From Spartobacteria bacterium LR76 (GTDB lineage: Bacteria; Verrucomicrobiota; Verrucomicrobiia; Chthoniobacterales; Terrimicrobiaceae): 64,000 nt of DNA. Every line of letters begins with the position of its first letter. Positions within the stretch are counted from its first letter, which is position 1. Location of the stretch: NCBI GenBank assembly GCA_003054655.1, contig QAYZ01000016.1:372001-436000 (forward strand), read 5' to 3'. The notes below the pieces were generated by a model. That model made no database searches. It worked only from the letters and a program-made list of their open reading frames with translations, and was not told the origin of the DNA. Shown in pieces: positions 18,674-26,916 of this stretch. The translations under genes and the position numbers were made by a program.

Positions 18674-18847
18674 ATGAAGCGCACCTATCAACCCAGCAAA
18701 CGTACGCGCAAGCGCCAGTTCGGCTTCCGCGCGCGGATGAAGACCAAAAGCGGCCGCGCAATCCTGAGCCGTCGTCGTCAGCGTGGACGCAAGCGCCTGC
18801 TGCCGAAGGGTGTTGAAGTCCATTACGCCCGCCACACCGAAGCCTAA
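18674..18847 (+). CDS. rpmH: Ribosomal protein L34
   Basis: Small basic protein of the large ribosomal subunit. The 57 residues open with [19 protein letters not shown] and continue [24 protein letters not shown], which is unmistakable L34. A short C-terminal tail ([14 protein letters not shown]) extends beyond the usual 44-46 residues. It heads the conserved rpmH-rnpA-yidD-yidC-jag block. dnaA is not next to it, unlike in many bacteria; a tRNA-Leu gene lies upstream instead. Confidence 0.97.
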   Translation: MKRTYQPSKRTRKRQFGFRARMKTKSGRAILSRRRQRGRKRLLPKGVEVHYARHTEA

Positions 18848-19229
18848 AAGGCTTCGGTTTCCTCGAGCGGCCCGGCTGAGAGCCAGTCGGGATTTTGCGC
18901 TAGTCCGCAAACAGGGCCGAACCGCCCAAGGCCGTCTCCTCCGCATCAGCGTGGTGCGCATGGAGGATGACACTCAGCCTACGCGGTTCGGCATTATTAC
19001 GTCCCGCAAAGTCGGCGGGGCGGTCGATCGCAATCGCACGCGGCGGAGGCTGCGGGAGTTGTGCCGTTTGTCGCGTCCGGAAGTCCTTGCCGGATGGCTG
19101 GTTGTGATCGTCGCAAAGTCCCCCGCTGCCAGTGCTTCGTTTTCCGAGTTGCGCGAGGAATGGTTGCAACTGGCACGGCGTCTCTCTATCGTGCCCCGCT
19201 CCGATGATCGCAAGGCAGAATCCAACTAA
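18810..19229 (+). CDS. rnpA: Ribonuclease P protein component
   Basis: Basic protein cofactor of the RNase P ribozyme in tRNA 5' processing. The core starts [29 protein letters not shown] and contains [25 protein letters not shown], where the RNR motif is diagnostic. After the rpmH stop there is no ATG, GTG or TTG before the core, only CTG at 18876 inside the first conserved helix. The start must therefore lie within rpmH: GTG 18810 (chosen; 139 residues), TTG 18813 or GTG 18783. The GAAGG just before 18810 is close to the start. The gene overlaps rpmH in another frame by at least about 35 bases. Confidence 0.9.
   Translation: MLKSITPATPKPKRLRFPRAARLRASRDFALVRKQGRTAQGRLLRISVVRMEDDTQPTRFGIITSRKVGGAVDRNRTRRRLRELCRLSRPEVLAGWLVVIVAKSPAASASFSELREEWLQLARRLSIVPRSDDRKAESN
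18837..18860 (+). promoter_or_regulatory. Terminator-like hairpin at the rpmH/rnpA junction
   Basis: CCGAAGCC (18837-18844) and GGCTTCGG (18850-18857) form a perfect 8-bp stem with the 5-base loop TAAAA, followed by TTT. The rpmH stop codon lies in the loop. The U run is short, so partial termination is more likely than complete, which would yield more L34 than RNase P protein. Confidence 0.55.
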
Positions 19230-19276
19230 ACGGCAGACCGAAACCCGGTGGTTCTCGGCCACTCCGTATTAACCGG

Positions 19277-19525
19277 ATGAAGGCGGTCGTCATCTTCCTG
19301 ATCTATACCTATCGCTGGACACTCAAGCCGGCTCTGCATGTGATTTGCGGACCCGGTTGCGGCTGCCGGTACGAGCCGACCTGCTCCCAGTATGCCCTCG
19401 ACGCCGTGCGCGAGCATGGTGCCTGGAAAGGCTCCTGGCTGGCCCTGAAACGTCTGGCACGATGCCACCCATGGGGTGGTGCCGGGTATGATCCCGTCCC
19501 CAAAATGTTCAAACCGCACTGCTAA
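19277..19525 (+). CDS. yidD: Membrane protein insertion efficiency factor YidD
   Basis: Small membrane-associated protein aiding YidC-dependent insertion. The 82 residues contain the family core [45 protein letters not shown], with conserved cysteines in [13 protein letters not shown] and RCHP. The N-terminal amphipathic helix ([18 protein letters not shown]) is intact. It is followed directly by yidC: its TAA (19523-19525) touches the yidC ATG. Confidence 0.95.
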   Translation: MKAVVIFLIYTYRWTLKPALHVICGPGCGCRYEPTCSQYALDAVREHGAWKGSWLALKRLARCHPWGGAGYDPVPKMFKPHC

Positions 19526-21274
19526 ATGGATCGCAAAGCCTGGATCGCTGTTACAATTTCCGTCCTCGGCCTGGTTGGCTGGTATTACTACTTCGGGATT
19601 CTCAATCCTCCCAAGCCTCCAGTCAACCCGCCGGTTGCCGAGGCTTCCCCTACGGCGTCGCCCGGTTCCGCGACACCGGCACCCACAGCGACCCCTGCTG
19701 CGGCCGAGGCCACGTCGGCTCCGGTCATCGTTGCCAGGACGGAGTCGCTCTCCTCTCTGGATTCCTCCTATGTCTTCACCAATGATATCGGAGGCATACG
19801 GCATGCGATCCTGAATCTTCATCTTGGCGAAAACGACCAGCCTATCGCTCTCAATGGCGACTCGGCTCTGCCGATCGGAGCCATCGGGGACGCCCCTGGG
19901 AAAGCTTGGGGCGGGTTTGACATGACCCTGGATCAGGCGAATGGCGTGGCGACCTTCACCCGCAAGGATGGCGACGTTCAGATCACCAAGCGTTTTTACC
20001 TGCCGGCCGATGAGGGGAAGAAGACGAACCTCTACGTCGTGCGGCTCGAGGTCGAGTTTAGCAACACCGGAACCAGCCAGGCTTATCGTCCGCCTTATTT
20101 CGTGAGCACGGGCGGAGCCGCTCCGATTCACTCGACAGATCTGCCGACCTATACCCGCTTCGATTGGATGCACGACTGGAAATTCGGCGGCATCGACGTG
20201 AACTGGTTCAATGCCGGATCGATCCCTTTGATCGGCATCCAGACTCACGCCGCCCGCGATGTCTATCTGGAAAGCCGCAACAAGGTCCAGTGGGCCGCGG
20301 TGGCCAGCCAGTACTTCTGCACCATCGTATCCGTGCCGGACTTTGAGGCCGTTTCCGTGGGCGCCCTCCGGTATTCGACGCAGAAGGCAAACCACACGCC
20401 CGTCTTTGGTATCGAGGGTGCGCTGGGGATGCCTGGCATCAACCTCCAGCCAGGACAAAAAGTCACCAAGACCTTCACCATTTACGCCGGTCCCAAGGAA
20501 CTTTCCCGCCTGAAAAAGCTGGGTGAGAAGCAGGATGCGGTGCTGAATTTCGGGTGGTTCGGCTTTATCAGCGAGATCCTCCTTGCAGCGATGAACTGGC
20601 TGCATGGCGTCCTTTTCAACAGCTTCGCGGCGGCAATCATCGTGTTGACGCTCATCATCAAATCGCTCCTCTGGCCGATCCAGAACAAGGCGACCAACGA
20701 GATGCGCAAAATGTCGCTGCTCGCGCCGAAGATGAACGAGCTGAAGGCGAAGTACCCGGATGACCCGCAGAAGATGAACGAAGAGGTCATGAAGCTCTAC
20801 CGCGAGTATGGGGTGAATCCCTTCAGCGGCTGCTTCCCGATGCTCATCCAGATTCCGATCTTCTTCGGCTTCTACGCGATGCTGGGCAGCGCGATCGAGC
20901 TGCGCAACAGCTCCTTCCTCTGGGTGCATGACCTTTCCCAGCCCGACACGGTCTTCCACGTCCTCGGGTTCCCGATCAACGTCCTGCCCATCATCATGGC
21001 TGGCACGATGGTCTGGCAGATGGCCATCACGCCGAAGACGGGAGATGCCATGCAGCAGCGCATCTTCTACTTCATGCCGATCATCTTCCTGGTGTTCTGC
21101 TATAATTATGCGAGCGGCCTTGCGCTCTATTGGACAACTCAGAACATTTTCTCTATCGTTCAGCTTTACCTGACCCGCAACAAGCCGCTTCCGACGCTGG
21201 AAAAGAAAAGCGTCATCGCGAAACGCGAGGCGGCGGCAACGGGCAAGAAGAAAAAGAAACGCCCCGGCCAATGA
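19526..21274 (+). CDS. yidC: Membrane protein insertase YidC
   Basis: Inner-membrane insertase. The 582-residue length and domain order are of the Gram-negative type: N-terminal signal anchor (about 6-25), a Pro/Ala/Thr-rich linker, a large periplasmic beta domain (about 70-330) and the conserved five-helix insertase core. The core includes FNSFAAAIIVLTLIIKSLLWPIQNKATNEMRKMSLLAPKM, with the hydrophilic-groove Arg region and the coiled-coil loop KYPDDPQKMNEEVMKLYREYGVNP, then GCFPMLIQIPIFFGFYAML. The tail is Lys-rich. Its stop overlaps the start of the KH/R3H gene (ATGA). Confidence 0.97.
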   Translation: MDRKAWIAVTISVLGLVGWYYYFGILNPPKPPVNPPVAEASPTASPGSATPAPTATPAAAEATSAPVIVARTESLSSLDSSYVFTNDIGGIRHAILNLHLGENDQPIALNGDSALPIGAIGDAPGKAWGGFDMTLDQANGVATFTRKDGDVQITKRFYLPADEGKKTNLYVVRLEVEFSNTGTSQAYRPPYFVSTGGAAPIHSTDLPTYTRFDWMHDWKFGGIDVNWFNAGSIPLIGIQTHAARDVYLESRNKVQWAAVASQYFCTIVSVPDFEAVSVGALRYSTQKANHTPVFGIEGALGMPGINLQPGQKVTKTFTIYAGPKELSRLKKLGEKQDAVLNFGWFGFISEILLAAMNWLHGVLFNSFAAAIIVLTLIIKSLLWPIQNKATNEMRKMSLLAPKMNELKAKYPDDPQKMNEEVMKLYREYGVNPFSGCFPMLIQIPIFFGFYAMLGSAIELRNSSFLWVHDLSQPDTVFHVLGFPINVLPIIMAGTMVWQMAITPKTGDAMQQRIFYFMPIIFLVFCYNYASGLALYWTTQNIFSIVQLYLTRNKPLPTLEKKSVIAKREAAATGKKKKKRPGQ

Positions 21275-21732
21275 GTACCACCCTGAATGCACGAGACCTC
21301 CTCGACACCATGCTGGGTTACCTCGGTTTCGTCTTCGAAATCGAGGAACAGGAGCGGGACGGGCATCTGGTGCTTCAGATCTATACCCACGAGGCCGACC
21401 GGCTGATCGGCAAGCGCGACCAGGTGATGGACGACCTGCAGTATCTCCTCAACCGGATGCTGCAAACGGCTGATCCTCAGGCTCGTCGAGTGATCGTGGA
21501 TGTGGAGCATCACCGCGCCATGCGGGATGACGCTCTGGTCGAGAAGATGAAGCACCTCGCCGAGGCGGTGAAAACCACCGGCCGCCCGATCCAGACCGAG
21601 CCGCTGAATTCCTACGACCGCTACGTGGTGCACAATGTCTTCAAGGATGATCCGGAGGTTGCGACCTGGAGTCCGCCGGATGATGCGAAGGTCAAACGCA
21701 TCACGCTGCGACTGCGCAAGAGAACCGCTTAG
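21271..21732 (+). CDS. jag: KH/R3H RNA-binding protein (Jag/KhpB type), lacking the Jag_N domain
   Basis: RNA-binding protein commonly encoded after yidC. The 153 residues contain a KH-like domain (about 1-75, with LVLQIYTHEADRLIGKRDQVMDDLQYLLNRM, where the usual GxxG is IGKR) and an R3H domain (about 75-153, RRVIVDVEHHRAMRDDALVEKM and a PLNSYDRYVVHNVF end). Canonical Jag proteins have an extra N-terminal Jag_N domain that is absent here. The ATG at 21271 overlaps the yidC stop; the upstream opening in the same frame lies inside yidC. Confidence 0.88.
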   Translation: MSTTLNARDLLDTMLGYLGFVFEIEEQERDGHLVLQIYTHEADRLIGKRDQVMDDLQYLLNRMLQTADPQARRVIVDVEHHRAMRDDALVEKMKHLAEAVKTTGRPIQTEPLNSYDRYVVHNVFKDDPEVATWSPPDDAKVKRITLRLRKRTA

Positions 21733-21752
21733 CCCGCAGCCGGTGCCTGGAG

Positions 21753-21768
21753 CTCATTACGTAATGAG
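21753..21768. promoter_or_regulatory. Perfect 16-bp palindrome over the carboxypeptidase start codon
   Basis: CTCATTACGTAATGAG is a perfect palindrome with no spacer at 21753-21768. It contains the ATG (21764-21766) of the downstream gene. A loopless palindrome of this length suits a dimeric DNA-binding protein better than an RNA hairpin. No regulator gene is adjacent. Confidence 0.5.
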
Positions 21769-22639
21769 AACGCTGCTTTGCGCCTGGCTGCTGGTGGTGA
21801 CTGGCGCTGTTGCCCTAGCCCAACACGCTCCGTCCTCCGGTCCGGCTGGACTCCCGGCTGTCCGGGCGGCGGCAGCCATCCTTTTCAACGCCCAGACCGG
21901 GGAGGTGCTGTACAAAAAAAACGAGACAGACCACCGGGCGGTCGCCAGTACGCAGAAGCTGCTCACGGCGCTCATCGTCGCCGAGAGCGGCAACCTGTCG
22001 GATCTCGTGACGGTTACGCGGTCGGATACCTTTGCCGATCCGACGAAGCTTTATCTCAAGCCCGGCGAGGTTTACCCCCGCAGCCAGCTCCTCACGGCGC
22101 TCCTGGTGAAGAGCGCCAATGACGTCGCCCGCATCCTGGCGCGGGACAATGCCGGGTCCGTCGAACAATTTGCCCGCAAGATGAACGAACGCATGGAGCG
22201 CCTGGGCGGAAAATCCTCGCATTTCATCAATCCGAATGGCCTGCCTGCCGAGGGGCAGTACTCCACTGCGCGGGACATGGCTTGCGTGGCCCGGGCCGCG
22301 TATTACAACCCTGTGCTCCGTGAGATCATGAAACAGCGGCATTTCCCATTTTGTTTCTCCAGCGGGAGAGTCAGCTCTCTTCGGAATACCAACCGGGTGT
22401 TGCGGACCTACTCCTTTTGCAATGGCATGAAGACAGGGTATACGGACGCAGCCGGTCATTGCCTCATCTCCAGCGGCAGTTACAACGGCAGGGATATGAT
22501 CGCCGTGGTGCTCGGAAGCAACAAGGCCAGGGTCTGGGATGAAAGCGCCCAACTGCTGGCCTATGGGCTGGGACTCAGCCAGGGCCAGATGGCTGCTTTG
22601 CGAGTCGACGAAACCAAGGTGCAGGACGACGAGGACTGA
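21764..22639 (+). CDS. D-alanyl-D-alanine carboxypeptidase (S11, DacA/DacF-like)
   Basis: Penicillin-binding protein that trims the terminal D-Ala of peptidoglycan stems in the periplasm. The 291 residues begin with a signal peptide (MRTLLCAWLLVVTGAVALAQ). All three active-site motifs are present: SxxK as STQK (Ser62, Lys65), SxN as SAN (117-119) and KTG starting at Lys223. The protein ends soon after the peptidase domain, so it lacks the C-terminal beta domain and membrane anchor of DacA. The ATG at 21764 is chosen because the signal peptide begins there. It is followed two bases later by the helicase gene. Confidence 0.93.
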   Translation: MRTLLCAWLLVVTGAVALAQHAPSSGPAGLPAVRAAAAILFNAQTGEVLYKKNETDHRAVASTQKLLTALIVAESGNLSDLVTVTRSDTFADPTKLYLKPGEVYPRSQLLTALLVKSANDVARILARDNAGSVEQFARKMNERMERLGGKSSHFINPNGLPAEGQYSTARDMACVARAAYYNPVLREIMKQRHFPFCFSSGRVSSLRNTNRVLRTYSFCNGMKTGYTDAAGHCLISSGSYNGRDMIAVVLGSNKARVWDESAQLLAYGLGLSQGQMAALRVDETKVQDDED

Positions 22640-22641
22640 CC

Positions 22642-24663
22642 GTGGCCCGACATTATCAACTCGATCCCGCCTCGACCGGGTCGGCCACGGACTTTGCCGC
22701 CGAGCTCAACGAGCAGCAACTCGCCGCTGTCACCGCCGCTCCCGGCCCTGCTCTGGTGATTGCCGGGGCAGGCAGCGGAAAGACCCGGACTCTGACCTAT
22801 CGGGTGGCCTGGCTGCTGGAGCAGGGAGTCGCTCCGCGAAACATCCTCCTGCTCACCTTTACCAACAAGGCCGCTCGCGAAATGCTCGAGCGCGTTGGCG
22901 CTCTTTCGCAGGGCGCGGCAGAGGGCATCTGGGGCGGGACGTTTCACTCCATCGGCAACCGCATCCTTCGGCGCCACGCGGAGCGTATCGGCTTCCGGCA
23001 GGGCTTCACGATCATGGATCGCGAGGACCAGGAGGAGATGATCGAGAGCATCGTGGCTCGCGAGGGGCTGAGGACAAACGATCGCCGTTTTCCGAAAGGC
23101 GAGGTGCTGGCCGACATCTTTAGCTATTCGATCAATACCGGCGCTCCCATCTCGCAGGTCGTCGCCACCAAGTATCGGTACTTTATGCCTCTCGTCGCGC
23201 AGATCGAGCGTGTGCAGGTGGCCTATGAAGGCCGCAAGCGCGAGGCTAATTCCCTCGATTTCGACGACCTGCTCTCCAAGACGCTGGAGCTTCTCCAGAT
23301 GTGCGAGGATGTCGCGGCGCAATATCAGCAGCAGTTTCAGCACATCCTCGTCGACGAGTACCAGGATACCAACCGCATCCAGGCGGAACTCGTTGACTGG
23401 CTCGGGCGCAAGCATGGCAACATCATGGTCGTGGGCGACGACGCGCAGAGCATCTACTCCTGGCGCGGGGCAAACTTTGCCAACATCCTCGACTTTCCCA
23501 AGCGCTACCCGACAGCCCAGGTCTTCAAGATCGAGACGAACTACCGCAGCGTGCCCGAGGTGCTCAAGGTCGCGAATGCCTCGATCCTCGGTAACGAACG
23601 CCAGTTTCCCAAGAATCTCGCTCCCGTCCGCACGTCCTACCCGATGCGCCCGGCGCTTGTTCCCTTGTCGACGAACAACCAGCAGGCCGCCTTCCTCGCC
23701 CAGCGCATCCTGGAGCTTCACGAAGAAGGCGTGCGCCTTAACGAGATCGCGGTACTGTACCGGGCGCACTATCACTCGATGGAGGTGCAGCTTGAGTTCA
23801 CACGCCGGGGTATTCCCTTTTCCATCACCAGCGGGCTGCGGTTCTTCGAGCAGGCGCATGTGAAGGACGTGTCGGCCTTCCTGAAGTTTGCCACCAATCC
23901 GCGCGACGAAGTGGCCTTCAAGCGCATGGTGAAGCTCCTGCCTGGGGTAGGGGCCAAGTCGGCGGAATCCATCTGGAGCCAGACCTCGGATGTTCTCGAT
24001 GGCGGTACGGAGTTTGGCCGCCTGCACGGGCTCAAGGTGCCCTCCAAATCGCTGAAAAGCTGGGATCAGCTCGTCCACACGCTGGCGGAGCTTTCTCCGG
24101 ATGGCAGCATTCTTTCACCCTCGACGATGATCGATAGCGTGCTCTTCGCCGTCTACGACGACTACATGAAGAGCAAATTCGCCAACTACGAGGCGCGGCG
24201 TGAGGATCTCAATACGCTGGCCGGGTTTGCCCGGCAGTTTGAGAGCACCGAGGAGTTTCTTTCCCAACTCGCCCTGCTCGGAGCAGTCGAGACCACGGAC
24301 GCTCTTGCGGTCGAGAGTGAGAGCGAGAAGGTGACGCTTTCCACCATTCACCAGGCCAAGGGGCTGGAGTGGAAGGTGGTCTTTCTCATCTGGCTTACCG
24401 AGGGCATGTTCCCCAGCGCCCGAAGCGCCGAGACCGACGAGGGCATCGAGGAGGAGCGGCGGCTTTTCTACGTCGGCGTCACGCGCTGCTGCGACGAACT
24501 CTATCTGACTTATCCCGACCTGCGGCTCAATGCTGGCTACGGAGAGGCCTTGCAAAGGCCATCACGGTTTCTGACCGAAATCCCTGAGGCTCTTGTGGAG
24601 GGCTGGGAGGTCTCCTCCAGCCGCCAGCCGGAAAAAATCTCCGAGGAAGACGCCCCGTTTTAG
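22642..24663 (+). CDS. UvrD/Rep-type ATP-dependent DNA helicase
   Basis: Superfamily 1A 3'-5' helicase for DNA repair or replication restart. The 673-residue protein shows motif Q/I (LNEQQLAAV, then AGAGSGKT at 41-48), motif Ia LLTFTNKAAREM, motif II VDEYQDTN, motif III VVGDDAQSIYSWRGA, motif IV ETNYRSVPEVL, motif V VTLSTIHQAKGLEWKVVFLI and motif VI EEERRLFYVGVTRC. It is about 50 residues shorter than E. coli UvrD and has a short C-terminus, so PcrA/UvrD/Rep subtyping is uncertain. The start is GTG at 22642. Its stop overlaps the convergent gene's stop. Confidence 0.95.
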   Translation: MARHYQLDPASTGSATDFAAELNEQQLAAVTAAPGPALVIAGAGSGKTRTLTYRVAWLLEQGVAPRNILLLTFTNKAAREMLERVGALSQGAAEGIWGGTFHSIGNRILRRHAERIGFRQGFTIMDREDQEEMIESIVAREGLRTNDRRFPKGEVLADIFSYSINTGAPISQVVATKYRYFMPLVAQIERVQVAYEGRKREANSLDFDDLLSKTLELLQMCEDVAAQYQQQFQHILVDEYQDTNRIQAELVDWLGRKHGNIMVVGDDAQSIYSWRGANFANILDFPKRYPTAQVFKIETNYRSVPEVLKVANASILGNERQFPKNLAPVRTSYPMRPALVPLSTNNQQAAFLAQRILELHEEGVRLNEIAVLYRAHYHSMEVQLEFTRRGIPFSITSGLRFFEQAHVKDVSAFLKFATNPRDEVAFKRMVKLLPGVGAKSAESIWSQTSDVLDGGTEFGRLHGLKVPSKSLKSWDQLVHTLAELSPDGSILSPSTMIDSVLFAVYDDYMKSKFANYEARREDLNTLAGFARQFESTEEFLSQLALLGAVETTDALAVESESEKVTLSTIHQAKGLEWKVVFLIWLTEGMFPSARSAETDEGIEEERRLFYVGVTRCCDELYLTYPDLRLNAGYGEALQRPSRFLTEIPEALVEGWEVSSSRQPEKISEEDAPF

Positions 24664-25076
24664 GCGGTGATTAGGGCTTCGCTATATTCCTGAACGCCTT
24701 TGGCGCTGGAGAGCAGGATCAAGGTAAATACTCCGAGGGTCGTCCCAAACGGAAACATGGCGCAGTTGATCGCGCCCATGACGATGCTGAACTTGCGCGC
24801 CTTGCGCTGGGCGATTTTCCGACCAGAGATGATCGTGAGAAGCCCCAGCGACCAACCGAACAGGACAAATACTGCGCCGAAAATCGCAAAGAAGAGGCCT
24901 ATGAATGCCGGCGGTTCATTGGCCGGACTTGTTTGAACCATGCTCCCGAATCCGCCAAAGAGCATGCATAAGCCCATGGTAAGGTGAATCAGCCCAAAGG
25001 AGCCAAACAACGCATGAAGCCCACCCACGACGTAATGGAAGATCGCGAGGAGATTCAGTTGTTCCTTGGTGCTCAT
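24660..25076 (-). CDS. Small integral membrane protein, function unknown
   Basis: A 138-residue protein with about four hydrophobic segments. A Gly/Phe/Leu-rich N-terminal half (LNLLAIFHYVVGGLHALFGSFGLIHLTMGLCMLFGG) is followed by FIGLFFAIFGAVFVLFGWSLGLLTIISG, a basic loop (RKIAQRKARK) and a final segment CAMFPFGTTLGVFTLILL. Such proteins recur as unannotated membrane proteins, and no catalytic or binding motif is visible. It is encoded after the L,D-transpeptidase on the same strand with four bases between them, so co-transcription is likely. Confidence 0.8.
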   Translation of the reverse strand: MSTKEQLNLLAIFHYVVGGLHALFGSFGLIHLTMGLCMLFGGFGSMVQTSPANEPPAFIGLFFAIFGAVFVLFGWSLGLLTIISGRKIAQRKARKFSIVMGAINCAMFPFGTTLGVFTLILLSSAKGVQEYSEALITA

Positions 25077-25080
25077 GGGA

Positions 25081-25692
25081 TCACTTGATGATCGTCACCG
25101 GGGTGCCCATCGGGGCATTGTCCCAGAAGATCTTCACCATTTTCTCCGGCATGCGGATGCAGCCATGGCTGTCGGGCACGCCGGGAAGGAAGCCCTGGTG
25201 CATGCCGACGCCGGCATTCGAAACGCGCATGAAGTACGGCATCGGAGACCCCTGGAACTTGGCTCCCGGAGGGCATGGGTCCTTGGAACTCACGTTCTTT
25301 TGTACGACGTTGCCCGAGGCATCGACGAAGTCGCCGTAGAGATTCGAGACGTGATTCTGGTTTTTCTGGAGGATTTTGTATTTCCCCGTAGGCGTATCGT
25401 AGCCCTCGCGGCCGCTGGAGATGGCGGACACGCCCACCAGCTTGTCGCCCTTGTAGAAGGAGGCGGTTTGCTTGGTCAGGTCGATGACGACGGACGGAGC
25501 GCCGTCGATGCCTTCGCCATCCCAGTAAGATTTCCGCATGGCCAGATCCTCCTTGGCCTCTGGGCTGACCACGGTTTCGCCGACGCCGAGGTACTTGACG
25601 GACGAGTTCGTGAGACGGGTATCGTAGTTGGCGCAGCCGCCGATCAGCAGAGTTGCGGCGGCGGTGAGTGCGAGGACGGCACGGATATTCAT
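25081..25692 (-). CDS. Lipoprotein L,D-transpeptidase (YkuD domain)
   Basis: Periplasmic transpeptidase that makes 3-3 peptidoglycan cross-links or attaches proteins to the wall. The 203 residues begin with a lipoprotein signal (MNIRAVLALTAAATLLIGGC, Cys20). The YkuD domain spans about residues 65-203: VVIDLTKQTASFYKG, GYDTPTGKYKI and the catalytic SHGCIRMP with His176 and Cys178, plus a downstream Arg180. The ATG at 25692 is chosen because the lipobox follows it at the right distance; the frame stays open further upstream without support. Confidence 0.93.
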   Translation of the reverse strand: MNIRAVLALTAAATLLIGGCANYDTRLTNSSVKYLGVGETVVSPEAKEDLAMRKSYWDGEGIDGAPSVVIDLTKQTASFYKGDKLVGVSAISSGREGYDTPTGKYKILQKNQNHVSNLYGDFVDASGNVVQKNVSSKDPCPPGAKFQGSPMPYFMRVSNAGVGMHQGFLPGVPDSHGCIRMPEKMVKIFWDNAPMGTPVTIIK

Positions 25693-25806
25693 GTATGTGC
25701 GAGGGCCTACAAGAGCACGCCCATGGAAAACGTCAAGCACGCCATAGTTCCGCGACGCTTCGGTTGCGTCCCTGAGCATCTCTTGCTAAGTTCTCAGGCC
25801 TTTGCC

Positions 25807-26091
25807 ATGCCAACGTACGAATACGAATGCAAGAAATGCGGAAAGACATTTGATGTCTTCCAGTCGATGAAGGACGAACCCCTGACTGTTTGTCCCGACA
25901 AAAAGTGCAAGGGCAAGGTGAAACGCCTGATCGGCACTGGAGCGGGACTGATTTTCAAGGGGAGCGGATTTTATATAACCGACTACCGGAGCGAGGGTTA
26001 TAAGCAGGCAGCGAAGAAGGACTCGAGCAGCGCCAGCTCGACGAGTTCCTCTTCGAGTACCTCGAAGCCCAAGAAACCCTCCAAGGAATGA
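25807..26091 (+). CDS. FmdB-type zinc-ribbon protein
   Basis: A 94-residue protein of the FmdB/putative regulatory family. The start MPTYEYECKKCGKTFDVFQSM is the exact family signature. Four cysteines (8, 11, 29, 34) form a zinc ribbon; the last pair has four residues between the cysteines rather than two. The C-terminus is a low-complexity Ser/Lys tail. The family's role is not established; members have been proposed as transcription regulators. Its stop overlaps the start of the next zinc-ribbon gene by four bases. Confidence 0.9.
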   Translation: MPTYEYECKKCGKTFDVFQSMKDEPLTVCPDKKCKGKVKRLIGTGAGLIFKGSGFYITDYRSEGYKQAAKKDSSSASSTSSSSSTSKPKKPSKE

Positions 26092-26912
26092 GTGCTGCGC
26101 TGGTTTGTAATCAGTGTGGGTTTCACAACGACCTGACCAGGGTTTTTTGCCACAACTGCGGCGCGAGACTGACCTCGCCTCCCACGGAGGTGGCTGCCAG
26201 TGAAGCTCCCGCTCCTGCCGCGGGAGCCTCAGTGCCGGGTCGTTTGCAGATCCCTCCAGCCAGGGGGGCAAATCGCGTGGCGGGGTCGTCGTCGCCTCCG
26301 CCCGGGTCGGCTTCGGCGGGAAGCGCTCTGGGGAAGTTTGTCCGGGCGATTTTCGCCACGGTGATATTTGCCGCCGTGCTGGCAGCGATGATTCAAATGG
26401 CGAGGACTCCGGATGGTCTTCCTCCGGCGCAGATCGTCAATACGGCCGTGGCGGACGGTGTGCTGTCTGCAGTGGAAACGACCGCCAGGACGGGTTCGGG
26501 TCTGGTTTTCAATCAGGCGCAGATCAATAACTTTCTCGCGGCCAAGATCCAGGCGGTGAATGACGGCACCCAGCCGGTTTATCAGCCCCGGTTCATCCGG
26601 GCCTTTGTGCGGCTCGGAAACGGCGAGTATCGGTTCTATGTCGAGGAGACCGTGTTGGGCTGGCCGGTTTTCCTTTGCCTTGCCCAGGTGCCGGCAGCCT
26701 CTCCGGGCGGACTCTCCAAGACGGACGTCGGCGGGTGGATCGGGCGTTTGCCCATACATCCGTCGCTGTTGCCTGTCGTGCAGCGGCTCGTGAATCCGGT
26801 CGCCGCATCGGCCCTCGAGGCAGTCCCGGATATTGCCAAGGCGACGTCGATTTCCGTGACTCCGGAGCAGATCACCGTGGGTTTCATCGGAGCATCCCAG
26901 AAACCTCATTAG
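26088..26912 (+). CDS. Zinc-ribbon membrane protein with extracytoplasmic domain, unknown function
   Basis: A 274-residue protein with an N-terminal double-CxxC zinc ribbon (Cys7, 10, 21, 24), a Pro/Ala/Ser-rich linker to about residue 80, one membrane segment (about 83-103, FVRAIFATVIFAAVLAAMI) and an extracytoplasmic domain of about 165 residues with no recognised family. With an N-in orientation the ribbon is cytoplasmic. It is translationally coupled to the FmdB-type gene upstream and followed 4 bases later by a secreted protein gene, suggesting a three-gene unit. Confidence 0.8.
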   Translation: MSAALVCNQCGFHNDLTRVFCHNCGARLTSPPTEVAASEAPAPAAGASVPGRLQIPPARGANRVAGSSSPPPGSASAGSALGKFVRAIFATVIFAAVLAAMIQMARTPDGLPPAQIVNTAVADGVLSAVETTARTGSGLVFNQAQINNFLAAKIQAVNDGTQPVYQPRFIRAFVRLGNGEYRFYVEETVLGWPVFLCLAQVPAASPGGLSKTDVGGWIGRLPIHPSLLPVVQRLVNPVAASALEAVPDIAKATSISVTPEQITVGFIGASQKPH

Positions 26913-26916
26913 GCCT

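Noticed and set aside
19226-21292. A 688-codon open frame on the minus strand opposite yidD and yidC
   Set aside because: Antisense shadow of two well-recognised genes; no motifs and an unlikely composition.
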